Shown piece after piece: positions 8,881 through 17,844 of a stretch of DNA of 64,000 nt. Within the stretch, counting starts at the first letter, position 1, and every line of letters starts with the position of its first letter. Below the pieces are notes generated by a model. It had not been told where the DNA came from. It saw only the letters and a list, made by a program, of their open reading frames with translations, and searched no databases. The DNA comes from Alphaproteobacteria bacterium US3C007 (lineage in GTDB: Bacteria; Pseudomonadota; Alphaproteobacteria; Rhodobacterales; Rhodobacteraceae), in the NCBI GenBank assembly GCA_034423775.1, contig CP139918.1:3286001-3350000 (forward strand), written 5' to 3'. The position numbers and the translations under genes were made by a program.

Positions 8881-9093
8881 ATGAATAAAGTCATAACGAT
8901 CACATGCATCGTACTTTTTTGCGCCACTGCCGCAAGCGCACAAACGGTGCCATCGACGCAAAATGGTAAAACAAATTTGGAAAATGCAACGTCAAATTTA
9001 GGCCCCGCGTCGAAATTAACAGGCAGTTTTTTATTTATAGCCCTGTTATCGTTAATCGGAGGCAGCAGTTCAAGCTCTGCTTCCGGCTCATGA
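8881..9093 (+). CDS. Small secreted serine-rich protein
   Basis: About 70 aa. There is a signal peptide (MNKVITITCIVLFCATAASAQ), a polar middle, one hydrophobic segment (TGSFLFIALLSLIGG) and a Ser/Gly tail (SSSSSASGS). The layout recalls small exopolysaccharide-locus proteins such as YjbE, but similarity is too loose to assign. The ATG at 8881 follows a possible TTG at 8878. Its 3' end overlaps the convergent ialB-like gene by six bases. A long AT-rich leader (8702-8880) precedes it. Confidence 0.6.
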   Translation: MNKVITITCIVLFCATAASAQTVPSTQNGKTNLENATSNLGPASKLTGSFLFIALLSLIGGSSSSSASGS

Positions 9094-9642
9094 CTTTATC
9101 GGGTTAAGTTTTGCTATTGCCCGTGAAAACCCTTTGAGACTTACTTTTGCCAAGATTGCGTCTTCGGCATTTAGCATTCTAAACCGCAAAGAAAACTCAC
9201 GGTTTTTCTTCATGCTCTCAATAAGTGGTTCATCCAACTCGAAAGAGACCAAACACCCCTGAGAAACACAGGTGACAAAACGGTAGGTTTTTGGATCAAT
9301 ATTTTCCGATGACATCTCCAAGCCAAATGCCAGATCTATTTGAAGCGGAAGCAGCACCTCAAAGATCATTTGTTCCTTTTTCAACGCAATTGTAATCATT
9401 GAAAAGGGCCGTTTTTCTCCAGTATTTTCACGTAAGGTTTGTTGTAATATGCAAGTTTCAATTTCCTGCTCAAGCGTGCAAATACTTTCCCAAAAATCAT
9501 GCTGTGTGCGCGTTATAGAGATATCATTCACCTCTCCTTCGGGTTCTTGCGAAGCAACAGAAGCCGGGCTAAGCCCGAACACACTTATCCAAAAACTACA
9601 TGACAAAACCGAAAAAATAAAACTGCGTCGAATGTAAGACAT
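9088..9642 (-). CDS. Invasion-associated locus B (IalB) family periplasmic protein
   Basis: About 184 aa with a signal peptide (MSYIRRSFIFSVLSCSFWIS, cleaved after SPASVAS). The mature part has the IalB layout: a W..IC..EQ.IETC..QQ segment, a middle ITIALKKEQMIFEVLLPLQIDLAFG, and YRFVTCVSQGCLVSFEL with paired cysteines. The function of the family outside Bartonella is unknown. An AAAGGTGA site is well placed for the ATG at 9642. It follows the truncated two-partner-secretion porin gene by about 16 bp, so the two were once one operon whose promoter has been replaced by an IS element. Confidence 0.75.
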   Translation of the reverse strand: MSYIRRSFIFSVLSCSFWISVFGLSPASVASQEPEGEVNDISITRTQHDFWESICTLEQEIETCILQQTLRENTGEKRPFSMITIALKKEQMIFEVLLPLQIDLAFGLEMSSENIDPKTYRFVTCVSQGCLVSFELDEPLIESMKKNREFSLRFRMLNAEDAILAKVSLKGFSRAIAKLNPIKS

Positions 9643-9658
9643 TTTCAAATCACCTTTA

Positions 9659-9926
9659 TTAAAAATTTATGTTTACGGAAGTCCAAAACTGTGGATCACG
9701 GTTAGAAGGATCCACCGAGGAGGCTGCCATACTTAGACTTTGAGCCAAGCTTAAATCTAAACTCAAACGTTTGTTTGAAAATTGCACTCCAAGCCCGACA
9801 CCGGCGAGTCGGCGCGTGTTTTCACCCGCATTTTCAGTCACTTGCCCATAATCAAGAAATAGATACGCCGCAGAGGCCGCATTTAAAGATTCATAAAGTT
9901 CAAACTGACCCAAAAAACCGTTACTG
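9659..9926 (-). pseudogene. 3' fragment of a ShlB/FhaC-type two-partner-secretion porin, cut by the IS
   Basis: About 88 residues of the C-terminal beta-barrel remain (FELYESLNAASAAYLFLDYG, RLAGVGLGVQF, LSLDLSLAQSL, ending FWTSVNINF). This pattern of alternating strands ending in phenylalanine is typical of TpsB transporters, which secrete large haemolysin or adhesin partners. Everything upstream is missing: the sequence runs directly into an IS3 element, and beyond it lies an unrelated gene. No exoprotein gene is present in the window. Confidence 0.75.
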
Positions 9927-9981
9927 TGTCTTAGCCCCCTAGAACTGTGCCAGTATATTTTGGCATAGGGAGTAAGGAAAC

Positions 9982-10269
9982 ATGGCTCGGAAGCGTTATT
10001 CTGATGAAGATGTGTTGAAGTTATTGCGCGAGATTGATGTTCATTTGCACGATGGTTTGGACGTTGTGAGTGCGTGTCGCAAAGCTGGGATTTCAGATAA
10101 GAGTTATTATTACTGGCGTAAGAAGTTTGGAGGCCTTTCTCGTTCACAGGTTTCAGAGATGAAATCGCTCAAGAAAGAAAACGAGCGCTTGAAGAAGATC
10201 GTCGCTGACTTGCAGTTAGACAAGGTGATCCTGAAGGAGAGCCTTGATCATCTAAAGCCACGGGCCTGA
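9982..10269 (+). CDS. IS3-family transposase OrfA
   Basis: A 95-aa DNA-binding subunit. The helix-turn-helix (DVVSACRKAGISDKSYYYWRKKFGG, split by a turn at about residues 32-54) recognises the IS ends. A leucine-zipper-like helix follows (SLKKENERLKKIVADLQLDK). The frame ends at a TGA at 10269, after the slippery A-AAG at 10254-10257 that allows a fraction of ribosomes to continue as the OrfAB transposase. Confidence 0.92.
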   Translation: MARKRYSDEDVLKLLREIDVHLHDGLDVVSACRKAGISDKSYYYWRKKFGGLSRSQVSEMKSLKKENERLKKIVADLQLDKVILKESLDHLKPRA

Positions 10270-11114
10270 CGCGGGCTCAGCTTCGTCAGGCTGTTATTCA
10301 TACGCGTCAAAAGCTGGATATTTCTGAGCGGCGTGCTTGCGCTGTTCTGGATGTAGCCCGCTCAAGTCTGCGCTATCAAGCCAAACAAGTAGATGATACC
10401 AAACTACGCTTGGCGATGATCCGGCTGGCCAAACAGTATGGGTGGTATGGTTATAGGAAAGTCACAGCCCTGCTGCGCATGGAAGGCTGGCGTGTTAACC
10501 ACAAGAGGATCGAGCGCTTATGGAACGAAGAAGGTTTACAGCTGCCGCGCCGGCACAAGAAGCGCAAACGGCTTTATCACAAAGACAGCTCCATCATCAG
10601 GCTGCGGCCCACACATCCCAACCATATTTGGGCGATCGACTTTGTGCACGATAAGCTTAGCAATGGGTGCAGCTATAAAATGCTCACGGTTCTAGATGAA
10701 TATACCCGTGAAGCGCTCTACGTGGCAGTGCGATCCAAAATGAATGCGAACGACGTTTTGGAGACACTGCACCCGCTGCTGATTAAACATGGTAAGCCAG
10801 AGTTTATTCGCTCTGACAACGGACCCGAGTTCATTGCCACGCATCTACAGGACTGGCTGAAGAGGATCGGTATCAAACCAATGCAAATCTATCCGGGCAG
10901 CCCTTGGGAAAATGGATACAACGAACGCTTTAACGGCACCTTGCGAAAAGAAGTGCTAAACGCTGAATGGTTCCACACCACACGGCAAGCCCAGGTCGCT
11001 ATCAATGTTTGGCTCAGGCAATACAACCAGATCAGACCTCATCACGCATTAAACATGCGCCCACCCGTCCCAGAAACCTTATTAGAGAAACCAAAACTCA
11101 ATGGGCGAGTATAG
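10248..11114 (+). CDS. IS3-family transposase OrfB (translated by -1 frameshift)
   Basis: The catalytic DDE integrase-core subunit. The frame opens after a TGA at 10245-10247 and continues about 288 codons. The first in-frame ATG is only at 10410, well inside the conserved HTH_21 region (QYGWYGYRKV), so expression as an OrfAB fusion by -1 slippage is expected. Catalytic residues are visible: WAIDFVHDK (first Asp), IRSDNGPEF (second Asp) and SPWENGYNERFN (Glu). It is intact, so the copy may be active. Confidence 0.9.
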   Translation, partial: SSKATGLTRAQLRQAVIHTRQKLDISERRACAVLDVARSSLRYQAKQVDDTKLRLAMIRLAKQYGWYGYRKVTALLRMEGWRVNHKRIERLWNEEGLQLPRRHKKRKRLYHKDSSIIRLRPTHPNHIWAIDFVHDKLSNGCSYKMLTVLDEYTREALYVAVRSKMNANDVLETLHPLLIKHGKPEFIRSDNGPEFIATHLQDWLKRIGIKPMQIYPGSPWENGYNERFNGTLRKEVLNAEWFHTTRQAQVAINVWLRQYNQIRPHHALNMRPPVPETLLEKPKLNGRV

Positions 11115-11125
11115 GGGGCTAGACA

Positions 11126-11185
11126 AAGAAAGCTCCGTTCATGAGCGTTAAACAATGGACCTGCGATATAAATCTTTTTAATCAT
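11126..11185 (-). pseudogene. 5' fragment of a nucleoside 2-deoxyribosyltransferase gene
   Basis: The first 20 codons survive (MIKKIYIAGPLFNAHERSFL) after a good AGGTGA ribosome site. The KIYIAGPLFN start is the signature of nucleoside 2-deoxyribosyltransferases, which swap bases on deoxynucleosides. The reading frame then runs into the right end of the IS3 element. On the other side of the IS is a porin gene fragment, so the rest of this gene has been deleted rather than merely interrupted. Confidence 0.7.
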
Positions 11186-11419
11186 TTTCACCTCAGCTTG
11201 CTAAATGCCAATAAACGTACCTCATTGAGCTTTCTCAACACATGATGGTTTCAACGCCCCGCTTCAGATCGCTGTTCGGCGGGTTTGACCATTCAAAACG
11301 CTCTCAAGACACAGTAATGCAGTGAAAGGCTTCAAAGCCGCAAGGCCCAAGACAGTCGGCAAAAATATGCTTTACCTTCACTTTTAATTTGAAAAGATCT
11401 GTCAGTGTGACGACAAATT

Positions 11420-12376
11420 CTAAAATAATTTATGCGCCCCTAAATCCTGACCATCCAGACCGGTCTTTAAAACCCGACGATAAAACGCCTCCAAGCTCTG
11501 ACCGCCAAATTCTGGGGTGTTTTGAGCTGAATATACTGACAGCTCTGGATCCCAAAGCAACATCGACTCAGTCGCATAATAATGACCGATATTCACAAAT
11601 TCACGTTTGTCGGCCAAACGCGCCGAAATCAACGCAGGCCCCGTCAAGACGCCGCCGATCACTTTGAAAAGCGCACTGGGAATGCGCCAAATTTTTTCAG
11701 GCTTTTGCAATAGCCGAAACAACAATTGCCCCTGCTCTTTCGGCGTTATCGCAGGGCCAGGCCCCCCAATCGGCAAAATTGCATTGTGGCGTTTAATATC
11801 GCTTAAACACCCGCAAATATAAGCAGCCAAATCCGCTTCTGAAATTGGTTTACACGCTGTTTGCATGCCATCATCGAACATCACAAAGGCTTTTCCAGCC
11901 TTTACCTTTTCCACCTGCCCCGCGAGCGATTTGAAAAACGCAGTCGGTCGCACAATGCTATAGGTAAGACCAGACGCTTGAAGCTTTTGTTCAAATGCGC
12001 GCTTGGCATGTTGAAATTCCAAGCGCGGTTTTTGTACGCAAATCGCCGATAATAAAATAAAGCGCTCGATCGCCAATTCTTGCGCGGTTTCCAGCAACGT
12101 CATATTGGCGCGATAGTCGACCAACCACGCATCTTGGCGCCCGCCCGTGCGCGAGGCAATACAGGATATAATCGCTTCAATGCCTGAAAATCGCTGCGCC
12201 AACTGCTTTATAGCAACAGTATCGGTACAATCACAAATTTCATAAATCACGCCAGTAAGAGGTGCTTTGGGGATCTGTCGCACCGGGCACAACACCTTAT
12301 ACCCCTTCTCCACAAGGGCCATTGCCACTGCCGAGCCGATATAGCCAGTGGCGCCTGCAAGCAAAATGTCACACAT
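11420..12376 (-). CDS. bciA: Divinyl (bacterio)chlorophyllide 8-vinyl reductase, BciA type
   Basis: A 318-aa NAD(P)-binding Rossmann protein (GATGYIGS at residues 8-15). The diagnostic BciA/DVR segment is present: RPTAFFKSLAGQVE, GKAFVMFDDG, TACKPISEADLAAYICGCL and ILPIGGPGPAITPKEQGQLLFRLL. The enzyme reduces the C8 vinyl group of divinyl chlorophyllide during bacteriochlorophyll synthesis using NADPH. No other photosynthesis gene is nearby, which is common for bciA, so the pigment cluster must lie elsewhere. It implies an aerobic anoxygenic phototroph. The 234-bp gap to its right-hand IS neighbour holds nothing recognisable. Confidence 0.88.
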   Translation of the reverse strand: MCDILLAGATGYIGSAVAMALVEKGYKVLCPVRQIPKAPLTGVIYEICDCTDTVAIKQLAQRFSGIEAIISCIASRTGGRQDAWLVDYRANMTLLETAQELAIERFILLSAICVQKPRLEFQHAKRAFEQKLQASGLTYSIVRPTAFFKSLAGQVEKVKAGKAFVMFDDGMQTACKPISEADLAAYICGCLSDIKRHNAILPIGGPGPAITPKEQGQLLFRLLQKPEKIWRIPSALFKVIGGVLTGPALISARLADKREFVNIGHYYATESMLLWDPELSVYSAQNTPEFGGQSLEAFYRRVLKTGLDGQDLGAHKLF

Positions 12377-12523
12377 ATCTGACGTTTACCAAAACAGCTT
12401 CAACGCGAAATTTCATTCGCTTAAACAACGGCAACTTGGCCCGAAGGTCAATAAATTTCTAGGTTGAAAGGCACGCATCAAACTGTGAAAGCTCTGGCCT
12501 TCATTCACAAAAGCACAATCGGT

Positions 12524-12946
12524 TTAAACAAAATTTACCGGTGCGTCTGTAACTGAAAATTCGGTGAAAACGGCCATGCGCGCGCTTGGTTTTGATTTCG
12601 CTTGCGGCGCTTCTACCGCCTCGGAAAACGGCATCAGTAAGCGGTGAATTACTGAAATATAATCTTCACCCAAAGCTAAAAGAAGGTCATCGCATAGATA
12701 GGTCTGAATCAGTTCATCCACCAGCCTTGCCTCTTCTGTGGTGATTTTATTGGCGCTTAAAATCGTTTCGAATGCCTGAATCACGCAATTTGAAAAAACA
12801 AATTGCTTGCGCAAAAGCGCATGGTTATTTTTGGATGGGCCTTTTTCAGACAGAGCCAAAGATAGCAGCGCACTGCGCATCCAGCTGGCCGGTTCAATCG
12901 GGGTTGGTGTGGCTGAATTGGATGGTTGAAAATCAGCAAGGTTCAT
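12524..12946 (-). CDS. Hypothetical soluble protein
   Basis: About 140 aa from the ATG at 12946, which has a GGAG ribosome site; the frame stays open upstream to 13057 but without a better start. No domain was recognised. Most of residues 20-115 look alpha-helical (SWMRSALLSLALSEKG, QAFETILSANKITTEEARL), followed by a polar Lys/Ser/Ala linker and a short C-terminal strand. No signal peptide or membrane segment. It stands alone between bciA and the chemoreceptor. Function unknown. Confidence 0.6.
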   Translation of the reverse strand: MNLADFQPSNSATPTPIEPASWMRSALLSLALSEKGPSKNNHALLRKQFVFSNCVIQAFETILSANKITTEEARLVDELIQTYLCDDLLLALGEDYISVIHRLLMPFSEAVEAPQAKSKPSARMAVFTEFSVTDAPVNFV

Positions 12947-13363
12947 AGCAGCGCTCCGGCGGTAGATAGGGCTTTTCGTTTGAAGAAATTTTGCAAGTTC
13001 TATGCCAGTCTTCTTGCAGCCTTTAAGGAGACTAAATTTTTTACACGCAAAGCGCATGTTCGCAAAGATTTACACCGCAAACCCTTCTTTTAAGCTGATC
13101 ACTTTTCCAAAAACGCTTGAAACAATCTTAAAAATATCAATAATGGCGTTATAATTTAACGTGCTAATAACATAAAATACCCATTTTTAGACAACTCATT
13201 CACGCCCCGATGCCTATAAACGTCGTTGTACACTAATAATTCGTTCTGCAACCTAAGATTAAGAATACTCAAAAAGTTTAGATTTGCGCATTTTTTTACT
13301 GAATAAATCGCGCATAAAAGTCTCAAAATTATTTTTATAAAGTTTATTAAAAAGGCTTACATC
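12947..13363. other. AT-rich gap upstream of the chemoreceptor
   Basis: About 420 bp, strongly AT-rich from 13080 on, with no supported gene. It must hold the divergent promoters of the hypothetical gene (minus) and the chemoreceptor (plus). No convincing dyad, riboswitch or repeat was seen. Confidence 0.4.
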
Positions 13364-15568
13364 ATGACCATATGGCGCAATTTAAATATAGGCACGAAAG
13401 TATTAACCGCGCTTTTGCCGCTTATCTTACTTTCCATCGCTTTAGTATCATCAATATCAATCCTAATTGCTCAACGCGAACTTGAAGAGCAAGCCTTCAA
13501 CAAACTCATCGCGACGCGCGAGATAAAAGCGACCCAGATCGAAAATTACTTTTCCCAGATCAGGCATCAAATTGAAACTTTTTCGGAAAACCATATGGTT
13601 ATTTCAGCGATGAAGGATTTCGCAGCAGCGTTTAAAACAATTTTTGAAGAGCGCAACCTTACACCGGAAGCTGAAGCAGCGCTGCAAACCCGCGTCGCGG
13701 AATATTACCAAGGGAATTTTTTACCAAAACTTGCTGATAATTCACAAATCACGCCTCATTTCACCGATTATTTTCCAAACGAAGAAAGCACTCAGATTCT
13801 ACAGGATTTATATATTGCAAATAATCCCAATCAACTGGGGTCAAAACATAAGCTTGCTCGTGCAAGCGACAACAGCCGGTACAGTGACCATCATGCGCGC
13901 TATCACCCGGTCTTGCGAAATTTTCTAGAAAAATTCGGCTATTACGACATTTTTCTAATTGATATTGATACGGGGCATATCGTGTATTCTGTGTTTAAAG
14001 AAGCCGATTATGCCACCTCGTTGCTCACAGGACCCTATGCCAACAGCAATTTGGGGAAAGCCTTTCAAATTGCCAGAACAGCCAAAGCGCCAAGCTTTAC
14101 ATATTTGATTGATTTCTCGCCATATGCGCCCTCTTACAACGCCCCGGCTTCCTTCATTGTCTCACCGATATTTGAGCAGGATAAATTATTGGGTGTTGCG
14201 GCGTTTCAAATGCCGGTGGATCAGATCAACAATATTATGACCAACCACCAGAATTGGCGGGATATGGGTTTGGGGGAAAGCGGCGAAACCTATATGGTCG
14301 GTTCGGATCTTACGCTAAAAAATGAATCCCGCTTCTTAATTGAAGATCCCTCTGGTTACCTCGCACAAATGAAAAATCTTGGAATGGAGCAAAATTTACT
14401 GCGTGAAATTGAAAAATCAGGGAGCGTCATTGGCCGCCAAAAAGTGGATACAACCGCCTCGCAAATGGCCTTGAAGGGTCAAACCGCATCCTTAGTTATA
14501 AAAGATTATCGAAACATTTCTGTATTATCAGCGTTCAAACCCTTGGCGATTAAGGATGTAGATTGGGCAATTTTAAGCGAAATTGATGAAGCCGAAGCTT
14601 TTGCGGCAACGCAGAACATGCGCAATACTATTTTAATATTTGTCGCACTGATCATTGCCGTCATCGCCGCTGTGATCGTTATATTTTCGCGGCAAGTGAT
14701 TTCTAAACCCATCAACCAAATGCTGGATGCTGTCGAAAACCTTCGTGCCGGTGAAGGGGATTTAACACTCAGACTGCCCGATTTTGGTAGCAATGAAATT
14801 GGCCAAACAGCTGCCTCTTTAAACGGATTTATTCAGCGCATTCAGTTGATCATGCAGGATATAAAAACCGCTGTAACATCGGTTTCAACGGCGTCGTTGC
14901 AATTGAACGCCACCGCGGAAAGTTTTAAAATCAACGCGGGAACGCAGGCAGGTTCCATTGAGGAAACCAGCGCTGCACTAACGCAAATCAGCGTCTCGAT
15001 CACCCAAAACGCTGATAATGCCCAATCGACCAACACGCTTGCCTCGCAGGCGGCCTCCTCAACCACAGAAGGCAGCGAAGCGGTGAAGCAGACCGTTTTG
15101 GCAATGAAAGAAATTGCGGGTAAGGTGACCTTGATTCAGGATTTTGCTTACCAAACGGATCTGCTGGCTTTGAATGCGATGATCGAAGCGGCCCGCGTGG
15201 GAGAGGCCGGAAATGGGTTTGCGGTTGTGGCAGACTCGGTCCGAAGTTTGGCCGAAGACAGTCAGATTGCGGCTAAAGAAATCAGTGACCTCGCTGAAAA
15301 TAGCCTGCAGATCGCAGAAGAAGCGGGCCAATTGGTCGAAGGCGTGGTGCCCAATATTCAAGATACCGCACAATTAGTTCAAGAAATTGCCTCGGCCTCA
15401 GAAGAGCAAGCAAAAGGGGTTACCGAAATAAATGAAGCGATGAAAAAACTTGACGGCGCGGCAAGCGAAAGCAGCGCCGCATCAACGGAATTGGCCGCTA
15501 CCTCCGATGAATTCAACAAAATGGTGGAAAAAATTGAAAGCCAAGTTTCAAAGTTCAAAAGTGAATAA
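13364..15568 (+). CDS. Methyl-accepting chemotaxis protein
   Basis: A 734-aa transmembrane chemoreceptor. There is a TM helix at 12-36, a large periplasmic sensing region (about 37-420, with a Cache-like segment around [18 protein letters not shown]), and a second TM ([20 protein letters not shown], about 423-443). A HAMP domain begins [21 protein letters not shown], and the cytoplasmic signalling domain has its tip at about 590-635 ([20 protein letters not shown], then [16 protein letters not shown]). It directs CheA/CheW signalling. It lacks a C-terminal CheR tether. The ligand is unknown. It is a lone gene with no che genes nearby. Confidence 0.94.
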   Translation: MTIWRNLNIGTKVLTALLPLILLSIALVSSISILIAQRELEEQAFNKLIATREIKATQIENYFSQIRHQIETFSENHMVISAMKDFAAAFKTIFEERNLTPEAEAALQTRVAEYYQGNFLPKLADNSQITPHFTDYFPNEESTQILQDLYIANNPNQLGSKHKLARASDNSRYSDHHARYHPVLRNFLEKFGYYDIFLIDIDTGHIVYSVFKEADYATSLLTGPYANSNLGKAFQIARTAKAPSFTYLIDFSPYAPSYNAPASFIVSPIFEQDKLLGVAAFQMPVDQINNIMTNHQNWRDMGLGESGETYMVGSDLTLKNESRFLIEDPSGYLAQMKNLGMEQNLLREIEKSGSVIGRQKVDTTASQMALKGQTASLVIKDYRNISVLSAFKPLAIKDVDWAILSEIDEAEAFAATQNMRNTILIFVALIIAVIAAVIVIFSRQVISKPINQMLDAVENLRAGEGDLTLRLPDFGSNEIGQTAASLNGFIQRIQLIMQDIKTAVTSVSTASLQLNATAESFKINAGTQAGSIEETSAALTQISVSITQNADNAQSTNTLASQAASSTTEGSEAVKQTVLAMKEIAGKVTLIQDFAYQTDLLALNAMIEAARVGEAGNGFAVVADSVRSLAEDSQIAAKEISDLAENSLQIAEEAGQLVEGVVPNIQDTAQLVQEIASASEEQAKGVTEINEAMKKLDGAASESSAASTELAATSDEFNKMVEKIESQVSKFKSE

Positions 15569-16152
15569 ACCAGCGTATGCTGCCATTAAGAATTTAGAAC
15601 AGGCTATGCTTGAAGGTTTTACAGATAAACCGCCGGCTCAGGCAACCATGGCCTGCATCCAATGGTTCTTGAATGGTTCAACGGCTTAGTGGGCAAATCC
15701 TCTGAAACGAGGACTCTGGTCATTTCCGAGAAGTCTTAAAGCAAGTTCAACCCTTTCTAGTGGGTGTTTTGGCTTACTCAGATCCAAGCGTATCCCCCAA
15801 CAAATTCATCCATACCAGCCTCGCAAACATCCATAATTTTCGACGGCGCCTTTTGTTTCAAAAGCTAAATCTTGCCCGTAGATGAACGGCTATCGATTAG
15901 CCGCCACCCAAGACGATTTTGGGCATTAGGCCTACAAGCAGAGAATGCGATAAAATTGAAACGCAGTTCCAACCTGGCCTGCTGAAAGGCGCAGAAGGCC
16001 CGAAATAACGGCCGCAAAACCCGCTTAGCTAGGCTGCGTATGAACTCTAATTGAAATTAAACAGAGCGGCAGACGGTTTTGGCTTTGAAAATGATCTGCG
16101 ATTGGTTACTTATCGTGGCTAGAATTTTATAACGAAATAGGGAGAATCAATA
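15569..16152. other. Gap without a supported gene
   Basis: About 580 bp between the chemoreceptor and the peptide ABC operon. Frames are short and interrupted and none resembles a protein family. The last 100 bases should hold the promoter of the ABC operon; an AGGGAGAA ribosome site precedes its ATG. No RNA structure was recognised. Confidence 0.4.
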
Positions 16153-17697
16153 ATGATGAACAAACTCTTGGTAACAGCGGCGGCGCTGGCGCTGACAGCG
16201 GTGTCAGCCTCGGCAGAAACCATCCGCTGGGCGCGCGCAGGCGATTCAATCACCTTGGATCCACATTCACAGAATGAAGGCCCAACCCATGCGCTGGCGC
16301 ATCAAATGTATGACCCGCTGCTTCAGCGTGATATGTCGGGTGCTATTATTCCTGTTTTGGCCACCGAATGGGCGGCTCTGCCGGATAATCCCAATATTTG
16401 GCGTTTCAAATTGCGCCAGGGCGTCACCTATCATGACGGCGCGGCCTTTGATTCTGAAGATGTGGTGTTTTCCTTAAACCGTGCAATGGCCGATGGTTCG
16501 GAAATGAAAGAATTGCTGTCATCTGTGAAAGAGGTGCGCGCAGTTGATGCTCATACGTTGGATATCGAAACCCATGGTGCAAACCCGCTGCTGATCAACA
16601 ATTTGACCAATATGTTCATCATGGACAAAGGCTGGGCCGAAGCCAATGATGTGATGACCCCGCATGACGTTGCGAAAGGCGAAACAAATTTTGCGACGAT
16701 GAATACCAATGGGACTGGCGCCTTCATGCTGGTAAGCCGCTCGGTGGATGAAAAAACGGTTTTAACCGCCAATCCGAATTACTGGGGCAAAGATATTTAC
16801 CCCAATCAGGTTTCAGAGCTTATTTATACGCCGATCCAATCCGCGGCAACGCGCGTTGCGGCTTTGCTATCTGGGGAAGTGGATATCATCCAAGATGTTC
16901 CAGTTCAGGATCTTGGACGGGTCAGCGCAACCGACGGATTGAGCGTTGGAACAGCCGCGCAAAACCGCGTGATCTTTTTTGGTTTGGACACGAAAGAAGG
17001 CCCAACGAGCAATCTTAAGGTGCGTCAGGCGATGAATATCGCGATTAACCGCGATGCCATCAAACAAGTTGTGATGCGCGGCCAGTCAGATCCAACGGGC
17101 GTGATCATGCCGCCCTTTGTGAATGGTTGGACAGAGGCGCTGAATGCCTACCCAGCCTACGATATTGAAGCAGCAAAAGCATTGATGGCAGAAGCCGGCC
17201 TTGCGGATGGGTTTGATATCACGCTGAATTGCCCCAATGATCGCTACATTAACGATGAGGCCATCTGTCAAGCCGCCGTTGGGATGATGGGGCAGATCGG
17301 TATTAACGTGACCTTAGACGCCAAACCAAAAGCCCAGCATTTCCCAATCGCCAAAGGCGGCGAAGCGGATTTCTACATGCTAGGATGGGGCGTTCCAACG
17401 TTTGATTCACATTATATCTTCAACTATCTGGTCCATACGCAAACTAACGATCGCGGATCATGGAACCCAACCGGATTTTCGGATGCTGACGTCGATGCGA
17501 TGATTGCAAGCCTTGAATCTGAGACTGATTTGGCCAAGCGTGATGCAACGATCGCGTCTATCTGGAACAAAGTTCAGGATGCACAAATGTACCTGCCGAT
17601 CCATAACCAAGTGCTGAACTGGGGAATGAAAAGCAATATTGAATTTGCCGTACAGCCTGAAGACCAGCCGCATTTTCAATTCTTGAAAATGAACTAA
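16153..17697 (+). CDS. ABC transporter substrate-binding protein, peptide type (SBP_bac_5)
   Basis: A 514-aa periplasmic binding protein. A signal peptide (MNKLLVTAAALALTAVSASA) precedes the mature start ETIRWARAGDSITLDPHS. Family marks are WRFKLRQGVTYHDGAAFDSEDVVFSLNRA and the C-terminal WNKVQDAQMYLPIHNQ. It captures di- or oligopeptides or similar solutes for the two permeases and two ATPases that follow, a full Dpp/Opp set. A 14-bp hairpin right after its stop probably gives it higher expression than the membrane genes. The exact ligand is not predictable. Confidence 0.93.
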   Translation: MMNKLLVTAAALALTAVSASAETIRWARAGDSITLDPHSQNEGPTHALAHQMYDPLLQRDMSGAIIPVLATEWAALPDNPNIWRFKLRQGVTYHDGAAFDSEDVVFSLNRAMADGSEMKELLSSVKEVRAVDAHTLDIETHGANPLLINNLTNMFIMDKGWAEANDVMTPHDVAKGETNFATMNTNGTGAFMLVSRSVDEKTVLTANPNYWGKDIYPNQVSELIYTPIQSAATRVAALLSGEVDIIQDVPVQDLGRVSATDGLSVGTAAQNRVIFFGLDTKEGPTSNLKVRQAMNIAINRDAIKQVVMRGQSDPTGVIMPPFVNGWTEALNAYPAYDIEAAKALMAEAGLADGFDITLNCPNDRYINDEAICQAAVGMMGQIGINVTLDAKPKAQHFPIAKGGEADFYMLGWGVPTFDSHYIFNYLVHTQTNDRGSWNPTGFSDADVDAMIASLESETDLAKRDATIASIWNKVQDAQMYLPIHNQVLNWGMKSNIEFAVQPEDQPHFQFLKMN

Positions 17698-17705
17698 GAG
17701 CCATG

Positions 17706-17737
17706 GCCACCAGCCGCTTATCAAAGCGGCTGGTGGC
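17706..17737 (+). promoter_or_regulatory. Strong hairpin between binding-protein and permease genes
   Basis: A perfect 14-bp stem (GCCACCAGCCGCTT pairing with AAGCGGCTGGTGGC) with a four-base loop, followed by only three T's. It lies nine bases after the stop of the binding-protein gene. It is best read as a partial terminator or 3' mRNA stabiliser giving excess binding protein over permease. Confidence 0.7.
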
Positions 17738-17844
17738 TTTCATGTGGACCCACGTATAATAATGACGGCACATCAAAAGGCGGCCAAAGCTTAGACTGTT
17801 CCTGTTTAAACCACAGCTGCATATTTTATAAACGAAAAGCTATA

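Larger units (their letters stand above)
9927..11125 (+). mobile_element. IS3-family insertion sequence
   Basis: A 1,199-bp element with TG...CA ends and imperfect terminal inverted repeats: TGTCTTAGCCCCCTA on the left, and TGTCTAGCCCCCTA read inward from the right, differing by one inserted base. It carries overlapping orfA and orfB in -1 phase, as in the IS3 family. The bases just outside the ends (ACTG on the left, AAGA on the right) do not match, so there is no target duplication. The flanks belong to two different genes, indicating an adjacent deletion after insertion. Confidence 0.93.
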
